Assembly: GCF_004210375.1 (NCBI RefSeq)
Contig: NC_134834.1
Span: 150,259,009 to 150,323,008 of the forward strand
Length of the DNA stretch: 64,000 nt
Source of the DNA: Tachypleus tridentatus
Taxonomy: Eukaryota > Arthropoda > Merostomata > Xiphosura > Limulidae
Direction: 5' to 3'
Shown: positions 11,641 through 24,530 of the stretch, piece by piece
Layout of the letters: every line of letters starts with the position of its first letter
How positions within the stretch are numbered: position 1 is the first letter of the stretch
The notes under the pieces: generated by a model
The model's input: the letters and a program-made list of their open reading frames with translations, nothing else
Database searches by the model: none
What the model was told of the DNA's origin: nothing
Translations under genes and position numbers: made by a program

Positions 11641-13091
11641 GTTGTTCAGTATTATCAGATATCACTTTCTGTCACTGATTGTTCTCTTGTTATACAGTTT
11701 CCAAAACTGTATGAACTTTTAATTTACCTCGTTTTCAGTAACGAGTGACGTCAGAGAATAATTAATTTTACATTCTATATTTTTGTCAACCAACCATGAA
11801 ATGCTAAGAGTAAAGTTAAAAATATGTAAAAATAATTACTACAAATCATTTTATCTACTTTAAAAATTAAAAATCGCTTTTTTAAAGTGAAGAAATCTGA
11901 CAACTTGACGCTTTTGAGGAAAATAACGCATACACAAACCTGAAAAAGTATCTCTTAAAAACAAAACAGAGCGTTTTTGACAAACAAACAGAGTCAACAA
12001 CCAGTGTTCTCTGAGAAAGTGCATCCATTATTGGAGCGAGTTTGACTTCAGTACATCCACGATGAGATAAGTTGACCTTCAGGAATCGATTTTGTTATCA
12101 GGTGTTGTTTAGTATTATTTTAATTTACGACCTCTTTAGTAAACCTAGTCACCATCAGTACCTTAGAATTAATATGACTAACCTCTGCGGTAAGTATCTG
12201 CGGTAGATTTCTTGCCCTTCCTTTTCTTTGTCTTTATCTATCATTTTCCCGCATACCATTAGTCAGACAAACAAACTCACTTAGACGTAAATTTATTAAA
12301 TAAAACTACACATAAAGTGAGCAATAAAATAATAGTACTCACTAACTTACGGTTGCTTTAAATTCGTGCGGAAATTCACATGAACGACGAATAAAACTCG
12401 TAATTAAGAAAATGGTATTTAAAAGTTGTTCATTGCAGTCCACAAAACTAATCGAAGCTAAGTTATTACAAAGTAAATGTAGAATTGTAGCGAAGGCAAA
12501 CTTAGCTGGGTATGCAGAAACGTCCGAATGCATGTTATACGATACTGACTTGATTGTAGTCTTAGTATTAAACAAGAGACGCTTAGAAATTTAAGCATTC
12601 TTTTTTAGTCCACTCATGGTTGAAGTCTTTTATCACTTCAGAGAGTGTAAATGCACGTTCAAAAGCGATAAGCATATAGTTTCAGAAGAACTGTGCATCC
12701 GTGGTTTAGATTTAAGTAAGTCTAGAAAGCCCATTGAAACTGTGTTTAATGTTTTATATTTATTTTACTTTAGCAAATTACACGTGACATAAGTGCTGTT
12801 TGTTTGATATACCGTGCAAATACAAAAAAAAAACTAAAATGGAAATTAAAGCCAATGACATTGTACCATCGTGATCCATACTTGTCGCATTAAAAAGTTT
12901 GACTAAGGAATAAAAGATGAGGTAATTCTGAACTGAAAAGCCAGTATGTATTCTGGACCCTTCTTCAGACGAAGGCCTTAGAAATAATTATAATTAGAAA
13001 TAATATGAGATTTGTAGTGTTTGAGCAATAAATTTCCGAGAAAGTTCCGGACAGACAAACACAAGTGTATTATTTATACGAATTATTTAAC
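11641..13091. other. Non-coding, nothing recognised
   Basis: AT-rich sequence with no convincing exon. The overlapping frames at 12342-12594 on both strands have no splice context or recognisable family. Confidence 0.5.
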
Positions 13092-13221
13092 GTGTGTGTG
13101 TGTGTTTTCTTATAGCAAAGCCACATCGGGCTATCTGCTGAGCCCACCGAGGGGCTTTGAATCGAATCTCTGAATTTAGCGTTGTGAATCCGCTGACTTA
13201 CCGTTGTATCAGGGCCGGGGC
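13092..13221 (-). repeat. SINE family C copy
   Basis: It opens with (GT)n TTTTCTTATAGCAAAGCC and contains CGGGCTATCTGCTGAGCCCA and CCGCTGACTTACCG; this is the reverse complement of the family C consensus. Confidence 0.8.
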
Positions 13222-14035
13222 AATTATTGAATAATAATCTTTATATTAGTTTTCGATGTGTAGATGGCGCTACAAAATAAGTATCCATACCAAATCACTT
13301 GGAACATATTATAGAAATCATAGTTAAGTGTTTTTAATTTTACGATATTAGTAAATAAAATATTTCACTTCAATCTTTTAACTTTCGAAAACTCTTTATT
13401 AATTTTACAACAAATAATTTTAAAGATTTTATGGGGTTTTAGTGTCTATTGGACCTAAAATATAGTAACTCCGGTTTGAAAAACCAATATGAAATGTTTC
13501 AAATAGTCGAATTTTCTACATATTTTAAGTAAAAACAAACTCATAGGAAAAGAAACCAAACAAAACGATGTTTATTGATTACATATGTTTTAATACGATA
13601 AGTTACAACTTAAAACAATATTAAATAAGTATTCCTAACACAAGTGACACTTAAGTTTCTTTTCCATTGATGGTTGAGTTCATAGTGATTAACGTCCCTG
13701 AATCTAAGGGTTCATCGGTTCGCTTCTCGAAGTTGCAAAATACACTTTGACACATGAAAGTCGTGGAGTCATCAAGAAATTCACAACCAAATCTACCTAT
13801 TCCATTAAAGTAATCGAAAATTCCACGGAGGGTGCTGTTTATTAGTCGCCTTTCATGTACTCATTTAGAAACAGCTTTGTACAGATAATCAGCCCTTTGT
13901 ATAGTTTTGTTCGGATAAAACTTATTGAGTTTTAATATTCCAACATGAAACACCTACAAACAAAAGATGATTTAAAAAACCAAAACTTAGATATAAATGA
14001 TCTTTGTAACCGGATAATAACCTTCATTTTAGCTA
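13222..14035. other. Non-coding, nothing recognised
   Basis: No exon, RNA gene or repeat family recognised. Confidence 0.45.
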
Positions 14036-14895
14036 TTAGTCCTAATTCAACAATCTCCTCAATTCAGTTTCTTCTAATTCAACAGTCTCCTCCATTCTAG
14101 TTGTTTGTTTTAATTCAACAATCCCCTCCAGTCTAACTGTGTGTTCTAATTTAACAATCTCCCCAAGTCTATCTGTTTGTTCTAATTTAACAATCTTATC
14201 CAGTTTAGCTGTTTGTTCTAGTTCAACAATCTCCTCAATCTAGCTGTTTGTCCTAAATCAATAATCTCCATTCCAGTTGTTTCTCCTAATATAACAATCT
14301 ACTCATTTCTAGCTGTTAGTCCTAATTCAACAATTTCCTCAACTCTAGCTGTTTGTTCTAGTTCAACAATCTCCTTCATTCTAGCTGTTTGTTCTAGTTC
14401 AACAATCTCCTCAATATAGCTGTTTGTTCTAGTTCAACAATCTCCTTCATTCTAGCTGTTTGTTCTAGTTCAACAATCTCCTCAATATAGCTGTTTGTTC
14501 TAGTTCAACAATCTCCTCAATCTAGCTGTTTGTCCTAATTCAATAATCTCCATTCCAGTTGTTTCTCTTAATTCAACAATCTACTCAATTCTAGCTGTTT
14601 GTCCTAATTCAACAGTCTCCTCAGTTCTAGCTGTTAGTCCGAATTCAACAATTTCGTCAATTTTAGCTGTTTGTCTTAATTTAACAATCTCCTCAATTCT
14701 GCTTCTTCTAACTCAACAATCTCCTCCATTCTAGCTGTTTGTTCTAGCTCAACAATCTTCTCAATTTAGCTGTTTGTCCCAATTCAACAATCTCCTCAAT
14801 TCTGCTTCTTCTAACTGAACAATTTCTTTCATTTTAGCTGTTTGTTCTAATTTAACAATCAACTCTAGTTTAGCTGTTTGTTATAATTTCATCTT
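14036..14895. repeat. ~37-bp minisatellite array
   Basis: The unit TCTAGCTGTTTGTTCTAGTT followed by CAACAATCTCCTCAAT repeats over about 860 bases, with a more homogeneous core around 14340-14530. Confidence 0.92.
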
Positions 14896-15124
14896 TTTAA
14901 ACATTTTCAATACACGTGGTTGATAGAACTCAAACATTTATAAATTTGGAAAATGGAAGCTCTATATTAAGTATCAGTTATCCACCTTGTGTGTGCTTAT
15001 TTGAATAGTATATCATACTGTAAAAATGGTTGTTGATAAATAGCATTAATTATCTCTCCTGTTAAAGTACTGAGAACAAGTATGCCAAGCTGGAAAAATT
15101 ATCGTTTCTATTTTAAGCTGTAAA

Positions 15125-15280
15125 TTAACAGTTTTTTGGTAATGTAAAAATCATGTTTACTGTACATTAACAGTTTTTTGGTAATATAAAAATCATGTTT
15201 ACTGTATATTAACAGTTTTTTGGTAATATCAAAATCATGTTTACTGTACGTTAACAGTTTTCTTAGTAATATAAAAATCG
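15125..15280. repeat. 42-bp tandem repeat, 3.7 copies
   Basis: TTAACAGTTTTTTGGTAAT starts at 15125, 15167, 15209 and 15251, giving an exact 42-base spacing. Confidence 0.92.
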
Positions 15281-15430
15281 GCCCGGCATGACCAGGTGGG
15301 TTAAGGCGTTAGACTCGTAAGCTAAGGGTGGCGGGTTCGAAGGAAAGGCAGCTAGTCATCACCACCCATTACCAACTCTTGGGCTACTCTTTTTATCAAC
15401 GAATAGTGGAATTCACCGTTACATTATATT
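15281..15430. repeat. Rearranged SINE family A: head plus inverted body
   Basis: 15281-15340 is the plus-strand head (GGCCCGGCATGACCAGG to GGCGGGTTCGA). It is joined directly to a body piece in the opposite orientation (GGAAAGGCAGCTAGTCATCA to CACCGTTACATTATA). The body then abuts a truncated Tc1-like element. Confidence 0.85.
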
Positions 15431-16211
15431 ATGGCCTCAATTAGCTTATCTTTCGTAGTACAGTTTTTTCCCCGAAGTCTTTCTTTACAAATCGCCCAAA
15501 GATTTTCAACAGGATTTAAGTCCAGAGAGTTTTCAAGTCAGTCCAGCACCTTTATTCGCGTTGTAGTCATAAAATTCTTCACAAGTTTCAATGTGTGTCA
15601 CGGAGTCAGATCTTGCTGAAAAATTCCAGATTCATCTGGAAATCTCTTTTTCAATTCTGGAACGACTCTTCTCTGCAAAACTTCGATGTACTGTGGTCCT
15701 CGCATCATACCTTCTACGATATGTAAGCCTCCGACGCCATAGTAGCTGAAAAAGCCCCAAAACATCTTCTTCAAGGGATGTTTTACGAACTGATTGATGT
15801 GAGATTCTCGAAGTTTCTCACCTGGAGATCTGCGAACATGCAGCCTTCTTTGATCCTGTACGAAGAAATGAGCATCGTCACTGAATAACACCTTCCTCCA
15901 TTGTTCTTGCCTCCAGTTCTTGTATTTCAGACCCAATTGATACCGTTTTTTCTTCACTGAGCTGGTAAGAAGTTGTTTTTTGACTGGTCTCCTTGCCCTT
16001 CTAACGCAATTTCGAATGACGTAATATTCCTCAAAATTTCGTCATATATCCCAAAAATAGATCGACCCTACTGCAAAACACAGCTAATGACGCCATCTGT
16101 GTGAAAAAATGACTATTAAAGGAAATCAGCGGGTCCAGCGAGCCTACACCGGCCGCCATGCTGAAACTATTGTAAAATGACCATTTGTTTCAATTAATTT
16201 TCACCAGGGTG
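15431..16211 (-). mobile_element. Tc1/mariner-like element, 3' truncated
   Basis: On the minus strand it encodes a transposase segment with KKKRYQLGLKYKNWRQEQW, LFSDDAHFF and GIFQQDL, typical of the DD34E catalytic domain. It ends at 16211 with a terminal repeat related to CACCCTTGTGCAAATTAATT. It is about 90% alike to the plus-strand copy at 36941-37924 but lacks roughly its last 200 bases. Stop codons interrupt the frame after QQDLTP, and the N-terminal helix-turn-helix part is absent. It is a dead copy. Confidence 0.92.
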
Positions 16212-18239
16212 TAACATAGTTGTCAGTGTAAATTTCTTATGTTTATGATGCTTTTCTTTAATTTTATTTTTTATATCTTATGTGAATCAACTGGTTTCTT
16301 ACTTGCAGCCATCTTTCTTTCTCTACAAATAGTATTCAATATTAAGGAATGTATTTTAAAACTTGATCAGTATCTCCACTTAATGCAGTTGCCCAATTCA
16401 CAACAGATAATTCTTGTTGCATCCCTTCCAAATTTGTATCTGTTTTGAAACTTGCAACCAGTATACCATTATTCTTTCCAATTATCTTAATATGCAGCAA
16501 AACATCGAATCTATGTTTCTACCCTATCAACCATTTCTATACTAGAAGTTAATAAATACAAATAACATTTATAAACAAACTTGTATTTATACTTTTTATC
16601 TGAGACTGATTCACAGTTGTTGTTTTAGCTGTATTTATTAATTTTTGATTCTACACACGTATTGTTCAAGATGGATTTCTTTTCTGTAGCCATGTTGTAG
16701 AGGTTTAAGTTTACAGTTGTTGTTTTTTTTATTATTGCTCTGGTCACTTTGATTGGACTCTACTTGTTGTACTTTTATTTTTGCTAAAATCATCTAATGT
16801 CCAGCATACGATATAATTGTTTTGACACAAAGTTTGTAAGCGAACACGTCATAATTACATATATTTTTTATGGTTTACAGCGCAACGAAACGTGATATAT
16901 ATCTTAATTCAGAGTTTGAGGTGAGACGTGTCGCTGACATGTCGGTCTCACAGTTTGCAGTAAAAGAAAAACGCACTCTTTGGTCATATTCTCGGTATCT
17001 GAACCATAGTTTAAACTACTGCTTGATCAAGAGTATATAAAAAACGGTTCGAAGTGTATAAAGGTCCTATAAAAATTTTAAGAATGCAACACCGTATTAA
17101 CATTGATGTACGAAATATACAAGAAGCAAAATACAATATTGTATTTTATAACGCATCAAAAGAAAAAAAATCCACTTCCAGATATGGAAACATCGGGGGG
17201 GGAATGTGGAATACTAAAACACATTCCCTGACTTGACTTTAATCTAATTGTACACAATACGTATTAAACTTAAACCATTACTCTTTTCACTTAGTTTGTT
17301 TTATGGTAGACAGGAAAATTATATTTTTAGGCTAGGCTATTTACTTTTTCACACACGTTGAAATTCTACACACATCATTACTTTTGTGTGTGAGGTTAAA
17401 TGTATGATCTATTAGTAGATGTATAGTTTATGATATGTGACTAGTTAGGCCTAGAATGCTATGTTTTACGTTGAATGTTAACTAAAACTTACCAAAAAAT
17501 GTCAACTCTGCATGGCATTTATTCCTGTGATCTAAATGTTAACTCTAAAATTACCGGTTCGGTAACAGACGATGGACTCGTAAAATAACGAAAAGTTGTC
17601 GTTTTCAGCTCTTTCACGTGAGAGAAGTGTATTAATTCAGTGGACAAACAAGCAAACAAACACACGTTTTGAGTTTCATATACATTTGATAGATATAGAT
17701 ACTTCACTAAGTTTTTGTTAACGTTGTAACAAGACTCTCTAAACTTGTATAGATTAAAATAAATCGTCAGATTAAGATAACTCCACGGAAGCCACAACAA
17801 AACAAAAATGTAAACTTGGTTAATTTACATAAGAACAAAATAATTCGCTTTCTTTTATAGATATCTTACTACCACACACATGAAATGAAGTAAAATAAAA
17901 CTGGAGTATCAGGAGAGATACAAAGTGTTAAATTTTCCTTCAAACCATTGTTATTACGAAAATTGCTTTTTTAACTTTAATATGGAGTTATTTACCTACT
18001 TGTTCCGGAAAATGTAGAGCAAATAAAGAACTTACTTATTTCTTCAAATATTATGTTTAAATGAGAGTTTATGTAGTTTGTATACATTTAAGAACTAAAA
18101 GAAACAGAAAAGGCGAAACATTAATGTAGTATCAAAAATTAGGGTTAACATGCCTGAATAATTTGATAGTTTCTTACAAACTAGATAATAAATGTTTAAT
18201 GGAAAAGGAAATCAAGGATTGGATATGTGAGTCACATGT
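16212..18239. other. Non-coding, nothing recognised
   Basis: AT-rich flank. Short frames at 16239, 17054 and 17519 have no family resemblance. A run of nine G lies near 17195. Confidence 0.5.
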
Positions 18240-18782
18240 CAAAATTTTTTGAAAGTCCTGAATAGTGGACAAGTAACAGAGGGTTGGAAATTAGCTAATG
18301 TCATTCTTATCTTCAAGGAAGGTAATTGGAGTTACACTAGTAATTATAAACCTATTAGCCTTACATCAGTTATGGGAAAAGTTTTGGAAAGCCTGATAAA
18401 AGATACTTTGTCAAGATATTTAACAAAAGTTATAATTTTATTGGATAGTCAACATGGCTTTAATAAGGGAAAATCTAGCCATACAAATATTTTGACATTT
18501 TTTGAAGATGTTACTGTTTATGTACATGAAGCTAAGGGTGTAAATTTCGTTTATTTGGATTTTCTGAAAATATTTGATGAAGTGTTATATAAAAGGCTTG
18601 TAAATAAACTTATCTCTACAGGTATGAGGGATAGGTTAACTAATATGATAGAAGAGTGGCTTGATGGAAAAAAAGTAGAGGGTTCTTATACATGGAGTTC
18701 AGTCAAACTGGATTAACGTCACAAGTGGGCTTAGTCTTAGGATTGTTGCTCTTTTTAACTTAAATTAATGGCACAGACCAGT
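18240..18782 (+). pseudogene. CR1/L2-like LINE reverse transcriptase fragment
   Basis: The frame from 18249 encodes 155 residues with the ordered non-LTR reverse transcriptase blocks GWKLANVILIFKEG, NYKPISLTSVMGKVLES, DSQHGFNKGKSS and VYLDFLKIFDEV, the last holding the first catalytic aspartate. The frame breaks near 18710, and beyond it a shifted frame still shows LTSQVGLVLGLLLFL, a worn version of the SGVPQGSVLGPLLF block. Endonuclease and the YADD motif are missing, so this is a short non-functional relic. Assignment to CR1 versus L2 is by general motif likeness. Confidence 0.88.
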
Positions 18783-19398
18783 GGTTCTCAAACTGCGTCT
18801 TTAAAGCCATCCAAGCATCTAAGACCAGTGCTGCTTATATATGTATAATATTAGACGTTCAATTAATTAGGACGAATCCAATTTTATCAAGGAATCAAAA
18901 TTTTACGACTAAGGAAATGTTAGTGTATATACAGAAAGTGAAAAAAACAACAACAAAAAAACAGAAGAGGTATTAATAATTAATAATAATTAGAGAAAAA
19001 CTGCGTATATCATTACGAGTTTACTAGTGCACTAACGTTTTTTATAAGTAACAATAAAATTGTGAATTTTGTACTGCTACCAGAAGACTCGTGTTTTTGA
19101 TTTTCAATAGTGTATGTTCTGTTAGATTATTATGTTGTGTTTATGTATATTTTAGTCAGATTTGATATGAATTTCTTATCTGTTTATTCGTTTCTTATTT
19201 GAAATGCGTACTGACGTAAAGTAAGGTGGGGTCGGATGTTTGTTTTGCTGTTAAAATAAGGAATTGCGTGTTAATGAATATACACAAAACGTGATCTGCA
19301 TGACAGAAGGTTTTAGGATATGATGGATAGAACTTTGTGGGGTTAGAACACAGACACGAGATCTAAGTACAATATCTGAATTCTCACTTCTTTTTTTT
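18783..19398. other. Non-coding, nothing recognised
   Basis: AT-rich flank between a LINE fragment and a SINE; no feature seen. Confidence 0.45.
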
Positions 19399-19666
19399 TT
19401 TATTTCGCGCAAAGCTACACGAGGGCTATCTACGTTAGCCGTCCCTAATTTAGCAGTTTAAGACTAGAGGGAAGGCAGCTAGTCATCACCACCCACCGCC
19501 AACTCTTAGGCTACTCTTTTACCAACGAATAGTGGGATTGACCGTTACAGTACATTATAACGTCCCCACCGCTGAAAGGGCGATCATGTTTGGTGTGATG
19601 GGGATTCGAATTCACGACCCTTGGATTACGAGTCGAACGCCTTAGCCCAGCTGGCCATGTCAGGCC
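19399..19666 (-). repeat. SINE family A, full length
   Basis: It runs from TTTCGCGCAAAGCTACACGA to TGGCCATGTCAGGCC. The octamer TCTCACTT occurs at 19382-19389 and again at 19667-19674, a likely target-site duplication. Confidence 0.93.
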
Positions 19667-19675
19667 TCTCACTTT

Positions 19676-21627
19676 TAGATGAAAAAAAAAAAAGTAACAT
19701 CAGATTAAAGCGAACTAGGGTCATGAATGCCGTAAGCCAGACAACTTAAAACTGACTTTAACTTTTGGATGTAGATTAAGTCTGAGGTAAAACAAGTGAA
19801 AAGAGTAAAGTAAGACGAGACGAATAAATAAATGACTATCAGAAAAGCAATGTAAGCAAAGTAAAATTACTAATGAACGATTCAGTAACATGAAGCTAAC
19901 ACTAAGACAGAAAACGAGACCAAAACTAACCTTCTTGAAAGTTTTGGAATTAGTTTTACATTTCGTATTAAGACAAAACAATAAAATTGTCGACAAACAC
20001 CGGTATGGTTCTTAAATTTTTGTACCATGTAACAATCGTAGAATAGTTTTCCACTCAAGGTAATATCACCCCGTGAATATGCAACTAGCGTCCTCTATCG
20101 GTTATTCTTTAAGAGAGTTACACTTAAAACTGAAGGAGCACGTGACTCGGTTAGACCTTTCCTGGCTATGAGTTATAGCTCAACCAAGAATTGCAGTGTC
20201 TTATTTCAAAGTTATGATTATAGGATGATATGGTATTCGTAGCTACCTACCACCCCTACTTTATTACATAGTAAAACTCCTCCATTGCGAAGTTTCAAGA
20301 ACCCTCACAGAAACGTAACCTTTATGTAAGATATATCATTTCTGCTCTACTTTTAAGGGAACTTCCTTTAAATGCATACCATATTTTATCAGAAGTATGC
20401 AACCTTATACAAAATCAGTTTCGTTCTATTGTCTGAAGTATAAAAATGGCTATAATTTTTTATAACAAAGAAAAACTCCATATTTAAAATGGTTGTGAGT
20501 TAAGACATAGTCGTCTTAATATAACTAGATGCCTCCAGAGACATATTGACAATCTAAGACGTTTCTGAAGAAAAATCTTAGATCGGCACCAGGTGTTTCA
20601 AAATTATTTTCAATCAACATATCGAGTTTATCCTTCAAATGAAACTACTGTAAAATAGTTTGTTCTGAACAGTGATCACATGATCCTTGTTAAAACGAGA
20701 TAAAGAAGAGTGAAGAGAGATACGGGAAAAACCGTTCACGTACGTGGATAATGTAATATACTTTTTCATACACTCTGTACCTCGTCTAAGCACAGTGGAA
20801 CTTACAGTTCCCAATGTGCCTCAGATGAAAATTATTTAGTTCCACTTGGAGGAGCACTTTTTAATATATAATTATTCAAAATATGAGTTTTCTATATGAA
20901 AAATATCTGACACTTCTGAAGTTACGAGTTCGTCCACCATGCTTTTAGTCGGTTGGTTCATAAAATTAGATAACTACAAGCCTTTTTGCTCATGTAACCT
21001 GTTCTGGTTTTCTTTTAAATTGGTTAATTCTCTCTTTCACCTCTGTTTTTATAACATATTTTATATTCTCACTTGAACTGTATATTAGTTCTATCACTGG
21101 TTTATGGATTACAAGGTCGTTCGAGCCGTGGTATGCTGTTGAGTGTGGTCAACACTTTCAGCGGAGAAGTGGTATAGCTGACCAAAAGTTTCACATAGGA
21201 AATGTGGGCTGTAGATTGAATACCCGACCGTTGGTAAGCAATTCTAACTTAGAATTCTTGCTCCTGGATATTAAGAGATTTGACCGTTGAACCTGCGTGA
21301 CGGTCTTAAAACACTGTTTATATTATCGCCATCATACTGTAATCAGGTGATTGTTGCCTAAATCTCTACAGTATTTAGAAGGATATTACAAAAACAAAAT
21401 TGTGACGCTTCTGTCGGAAAATTAGTTAACGTTTCTAAACGTTTCCCAGAACTCCAGTCCACAATAATACCATTATACATATGTTTCACTATTTAGGTCG
21501 AACATCAAAGATTTCGGTCAATTTGTCACGTAGCGCCATCTATTGATAAATATCGTACTTTACATATTAAACATGAATCTCTTTTTGACTTTATCTTGCA
21601 CGAAAATGACTTAGTGAATATTTGCTT
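19676..21627. other. Non-coding, nothing recognised
   Basis: No exon, structured RNA or repeat array identified. The minus-strand frame 19721-19996 is low-complexity hydrophobic and unsupported. Confidence 0.45.
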
Positions 21628-21861
21628 GCATTTCGCGCAAAGCTACTCGAGGGCTATCTGCGCTAGCCGTCCATAATTTAGCAGTGTAAGACTAGAGGGA
21701 AGGAAGCTAGTCATCACCACCCACCGCCAACCCTTAGGCTACTCTTTTACCAACGAATAGTGGAATTGACCGTAACATTATAACGCCCCCACGGCTGAAA
21801 AGGCGAGCATGTTTGGTGCGACGGGGATACGAGTCGCACGCTTTAGTCCACCTGGCCAATG
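21628..21861 (-). repeat. SINE family A copy
   Basis: It runs from GCATTTCGCGCAAAGCTACT to CACCTGGCCAATGACC. A short deletion in the tRNA-like head removes part of the B box. Confidence 0.92.
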
Positions 21862-22061
21862 ACCAGTGAAATCGCGCTTGTGTTAATAGTTTACAGAAAG
21901 GTATTAAAAATAAATAAAAACATTTCAGATCGAAGGACCATTGAATCTTATTTCAAATGGTAAGCACAACGTCACCTACTGAATTGAATAATTTCATTCA
22001 TCTTAAATATAGATAAAAAAAAATACTGCTCCTTATGTGTAAGAGGCAAGTCCGAGGGATT

Positions 22062-22145
22062 ATAGCATTAAACATCAGGTTTCGATACTCACGGCGGGCA
22101 GAGCGCAAACTGTACTTTGGGTTTAACAACAAAACAACCGAAACA
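22062..22145 (+). repeat. SINE family B fragment
   Basis: It contains AGGTTTCGATACTCACGG, GGGCAGAGCGCAAACTG and a CAACAAAAC tail, matching family B at 26502. Confidence 0.6.
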
Positions 22146-22904
22146 TCCACAATCCAAGCTAAGTAACTGGCTATCTTGTGTATAACACACCCACAGTTTA
22201 AAGTGCGGGAAATATTTTGTGCTATTTTACTGATTCAAACCTGGATCATCAACAAACAAAGAAAATACTCAAAAGAAGTATAAACTTAATGAAACAGAGA
22301 GTGATGTGTGTACACGTATCAGCTCATATGGGTTAAATAACCAAATAGATACACGTGTGCAATAGCAAACGAAAATATTAGAAACACTTTCCTATAGAAC
22401 AGACTAGTCTTTATTTCGCGTTTATTCAAAATGCGTATTGCTATATTAGAGAAATGAAACCACCAGAATCCTGAAAATGAAATATATACTTTACAAATAT
22501 TAATTGTTAATACAATGTGAAATATTAAAGTTTTATTAAGCCCTGAAAGAGTTTTTTTGTTGGGAACTCGATTGACGAGTATCTCATTTCTATAAATGGT
22601 TGAATTGACTGGCAAACCAAAGGTCGCTGAGCCTGCTTTACGCGGATATCAAGTTAAAATTCACCTAATAAAAACAGTAATCAAAGGAGAAAGCTATCAA
22701 ACAAAAACAGGAGACAAATATCTACGTGGTTAAGTGAACTATAATCATCTGTATAGAAATACATCATATTAATCGTGACAAACTTGTTTCCTTATGTAAA
22801 CCACACATTTCTGTAAAAAAAAAAACAAAAAAATGTTTCCAATGGTATTTAAACTCTTGGGTTTTAACTTTAACCCACTGTTGTCTCAGGCATCACTTTT
22901 CAAA
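22146..22904. other. Non-coding, nothing recognised
   Basis: AT-rich; the frame at 22319-22615 (minus) lacks family likeness. Confidence 0.4.
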
Positions 22905-23905
22905 TTGTTATGTAATGACCCTGCATTAGAAGATATAGCTATCTACACAGTCCACTTATACCAGTGTCATCAAGAGTACATTAAAAGACGTAGCTATCTA
23001 CATAGTCCTCTTATACCAGTGTTATCAAGAGTATATTAGAAGACATAGCCATCTACATAGTCCCCTTATACCAGTGTTATTAAGAGTGCATTAAAAGACG
23101 TAGCTATCTACATAGTCCTCTTATACCAGTGTTATCAAGAGTGCATTAAAAGACGTAGCTATCTACATAGTCCTCTTATACCAGTGTTATCAAGAGTATA
23201 TTAGAAGACATAGCCATCTACATAGTCCCCTTATACCAGTGTCATAAAGAGTGCATTAAAAGACGTAGCTATCTACATAGTCCTCTTATACCAGTGTTAT
23301 CAAGAGTGCATTAAAAGACGTAGCTATCTACATAGTCCTCTTATACCAGTGTTATCAAGAGTATATTAGAAGACATAGCCATCTACATAGTCCCCTTATA
23401 CCAGTGTTATCAAGAGTGCATTAAAAGACGTAGCTATCTACATAGTCCTCTTATACCAGTGTTATCAAGAGTGCATTAAAAGACGTAGCTATCTACATAG
23501 TCCTCTTATACCAGTGTTATCAAGAGTATATTAGAAGACGTAGCTATCTACATAGTCCTCTTATACCAGTGTCATAAAGAGTCCATTAGAAGACATAGCC
23601 ATCTAACACAGTCCACTTATACCAGTGTCATCAAGAGTACATTAAAAGACATAGCCATCTACATAGTCCACTTATACCAGTGTCATCAAGAGTACATTAA
23701 AAGACGTAGCTATCTACATAATCCTCTTATACCAGTGTTATCAAGAGTATATTAGAAGACGTAGCTATCTACATAGTCCCCTCATACCAGTGTCATTAAG
23801 AGTATATTAGAAGACATAGCCATCTTCACAGTCCCCTTATACCAGTGTTATAAAGAGTGCATTAAAAGACGTAGCCATCTACACAGTCCTTTTATACCTG
23901 TGTTA
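22905..23905. repeat. 55-bp minisatellite with 165-bp higher-order period
   Basis: About 18 units of 55 bases share TCTACATAGTCCTCTTATAC. Two unit types alternate in an A-A-B order: A has GACGTAGCTA, CCTC and GTGCATTAAAA; B has GACATAGCCA, CCCC and GTATATTAGAA. This produces a 165-base higher-order unit for about three rounds in the middle of the array. Confidence 0.93.
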
Positions 23906-24002
23906 TCCAAAACCTAGCAGTTGTTTACACTCGCTGTTGTGCGTTATGTTCAATCCTATTTTGGTGTAGACGACGGTTCTGATTAAGTTTGGTTTGGTTT
24001 GT

Positions 24003-24206
24003 TTTGAATTTTGCGCAAAGCTACACGAGGGCTATTTACGCTAGCGGTTCCTAATTTAGCAGTGTAAGACTAGAGGGAAGGCAGCTAGTCATCACCACCT
24101 ATCGCCAACTCTTAGACTATTCTTTTACCAACGAATAGTGGGATTGACCGTAACATTATAACGCCTCCACGGCTGAAAGGGCGAGCATGTTTGGTGTGAC
24201 GGGGTT
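24003..24206 (-). repeat. SINE family A, head missing
   Basis: It covers GAATTTTGCGCAAAGCTACA to CATGTTTGGTGTGACGGGG. The tRNA-like head is absent, as expected for a 5'-truncated insertion. Confidence 0.9.
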
Positions 24207-24392
24207 TCTAACTAAGAAACTGTTAAACATAAATGTAGATACTATTAGAAAAGTCGAATTCTCTCAGTAACAAATTAGGTACTGGTGCATTGTGTTGCAT
24301 TGTTACCTAAAAAGGTAGTGTACGTATATTTATCAATATATCTGAATTTAATAATGTAACATATATCATTGTATTTTATAACCTCACAATAG

Positions 24393-24530
24393 AAAAGGGT
24401 GTGTTACATAACATTATATTGTCCCAGCAGAAAGTAGTGTGTTACATAATATTATATTGTCCAGCAGATAATAGTGTGTTACATACTATATTGTCCCAGC
24501 AGAAAATAGTGTGCTATATAACAGAAGTTG
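24393..24530. repeat. ~40-bp tandem repeat, three copies
   Basis: GTGTGTTACATA followed by ATATTGTCCCAGCAGAAA occurs three times, with small deletions. Confidence 0.75.

Noticed and set aside
22905-23905. Regularly spaced repeats that could suggest a CRISPR array
   Set aside because: Units are contiguous without unique spacers, and the genome is clearly eukaryotic.
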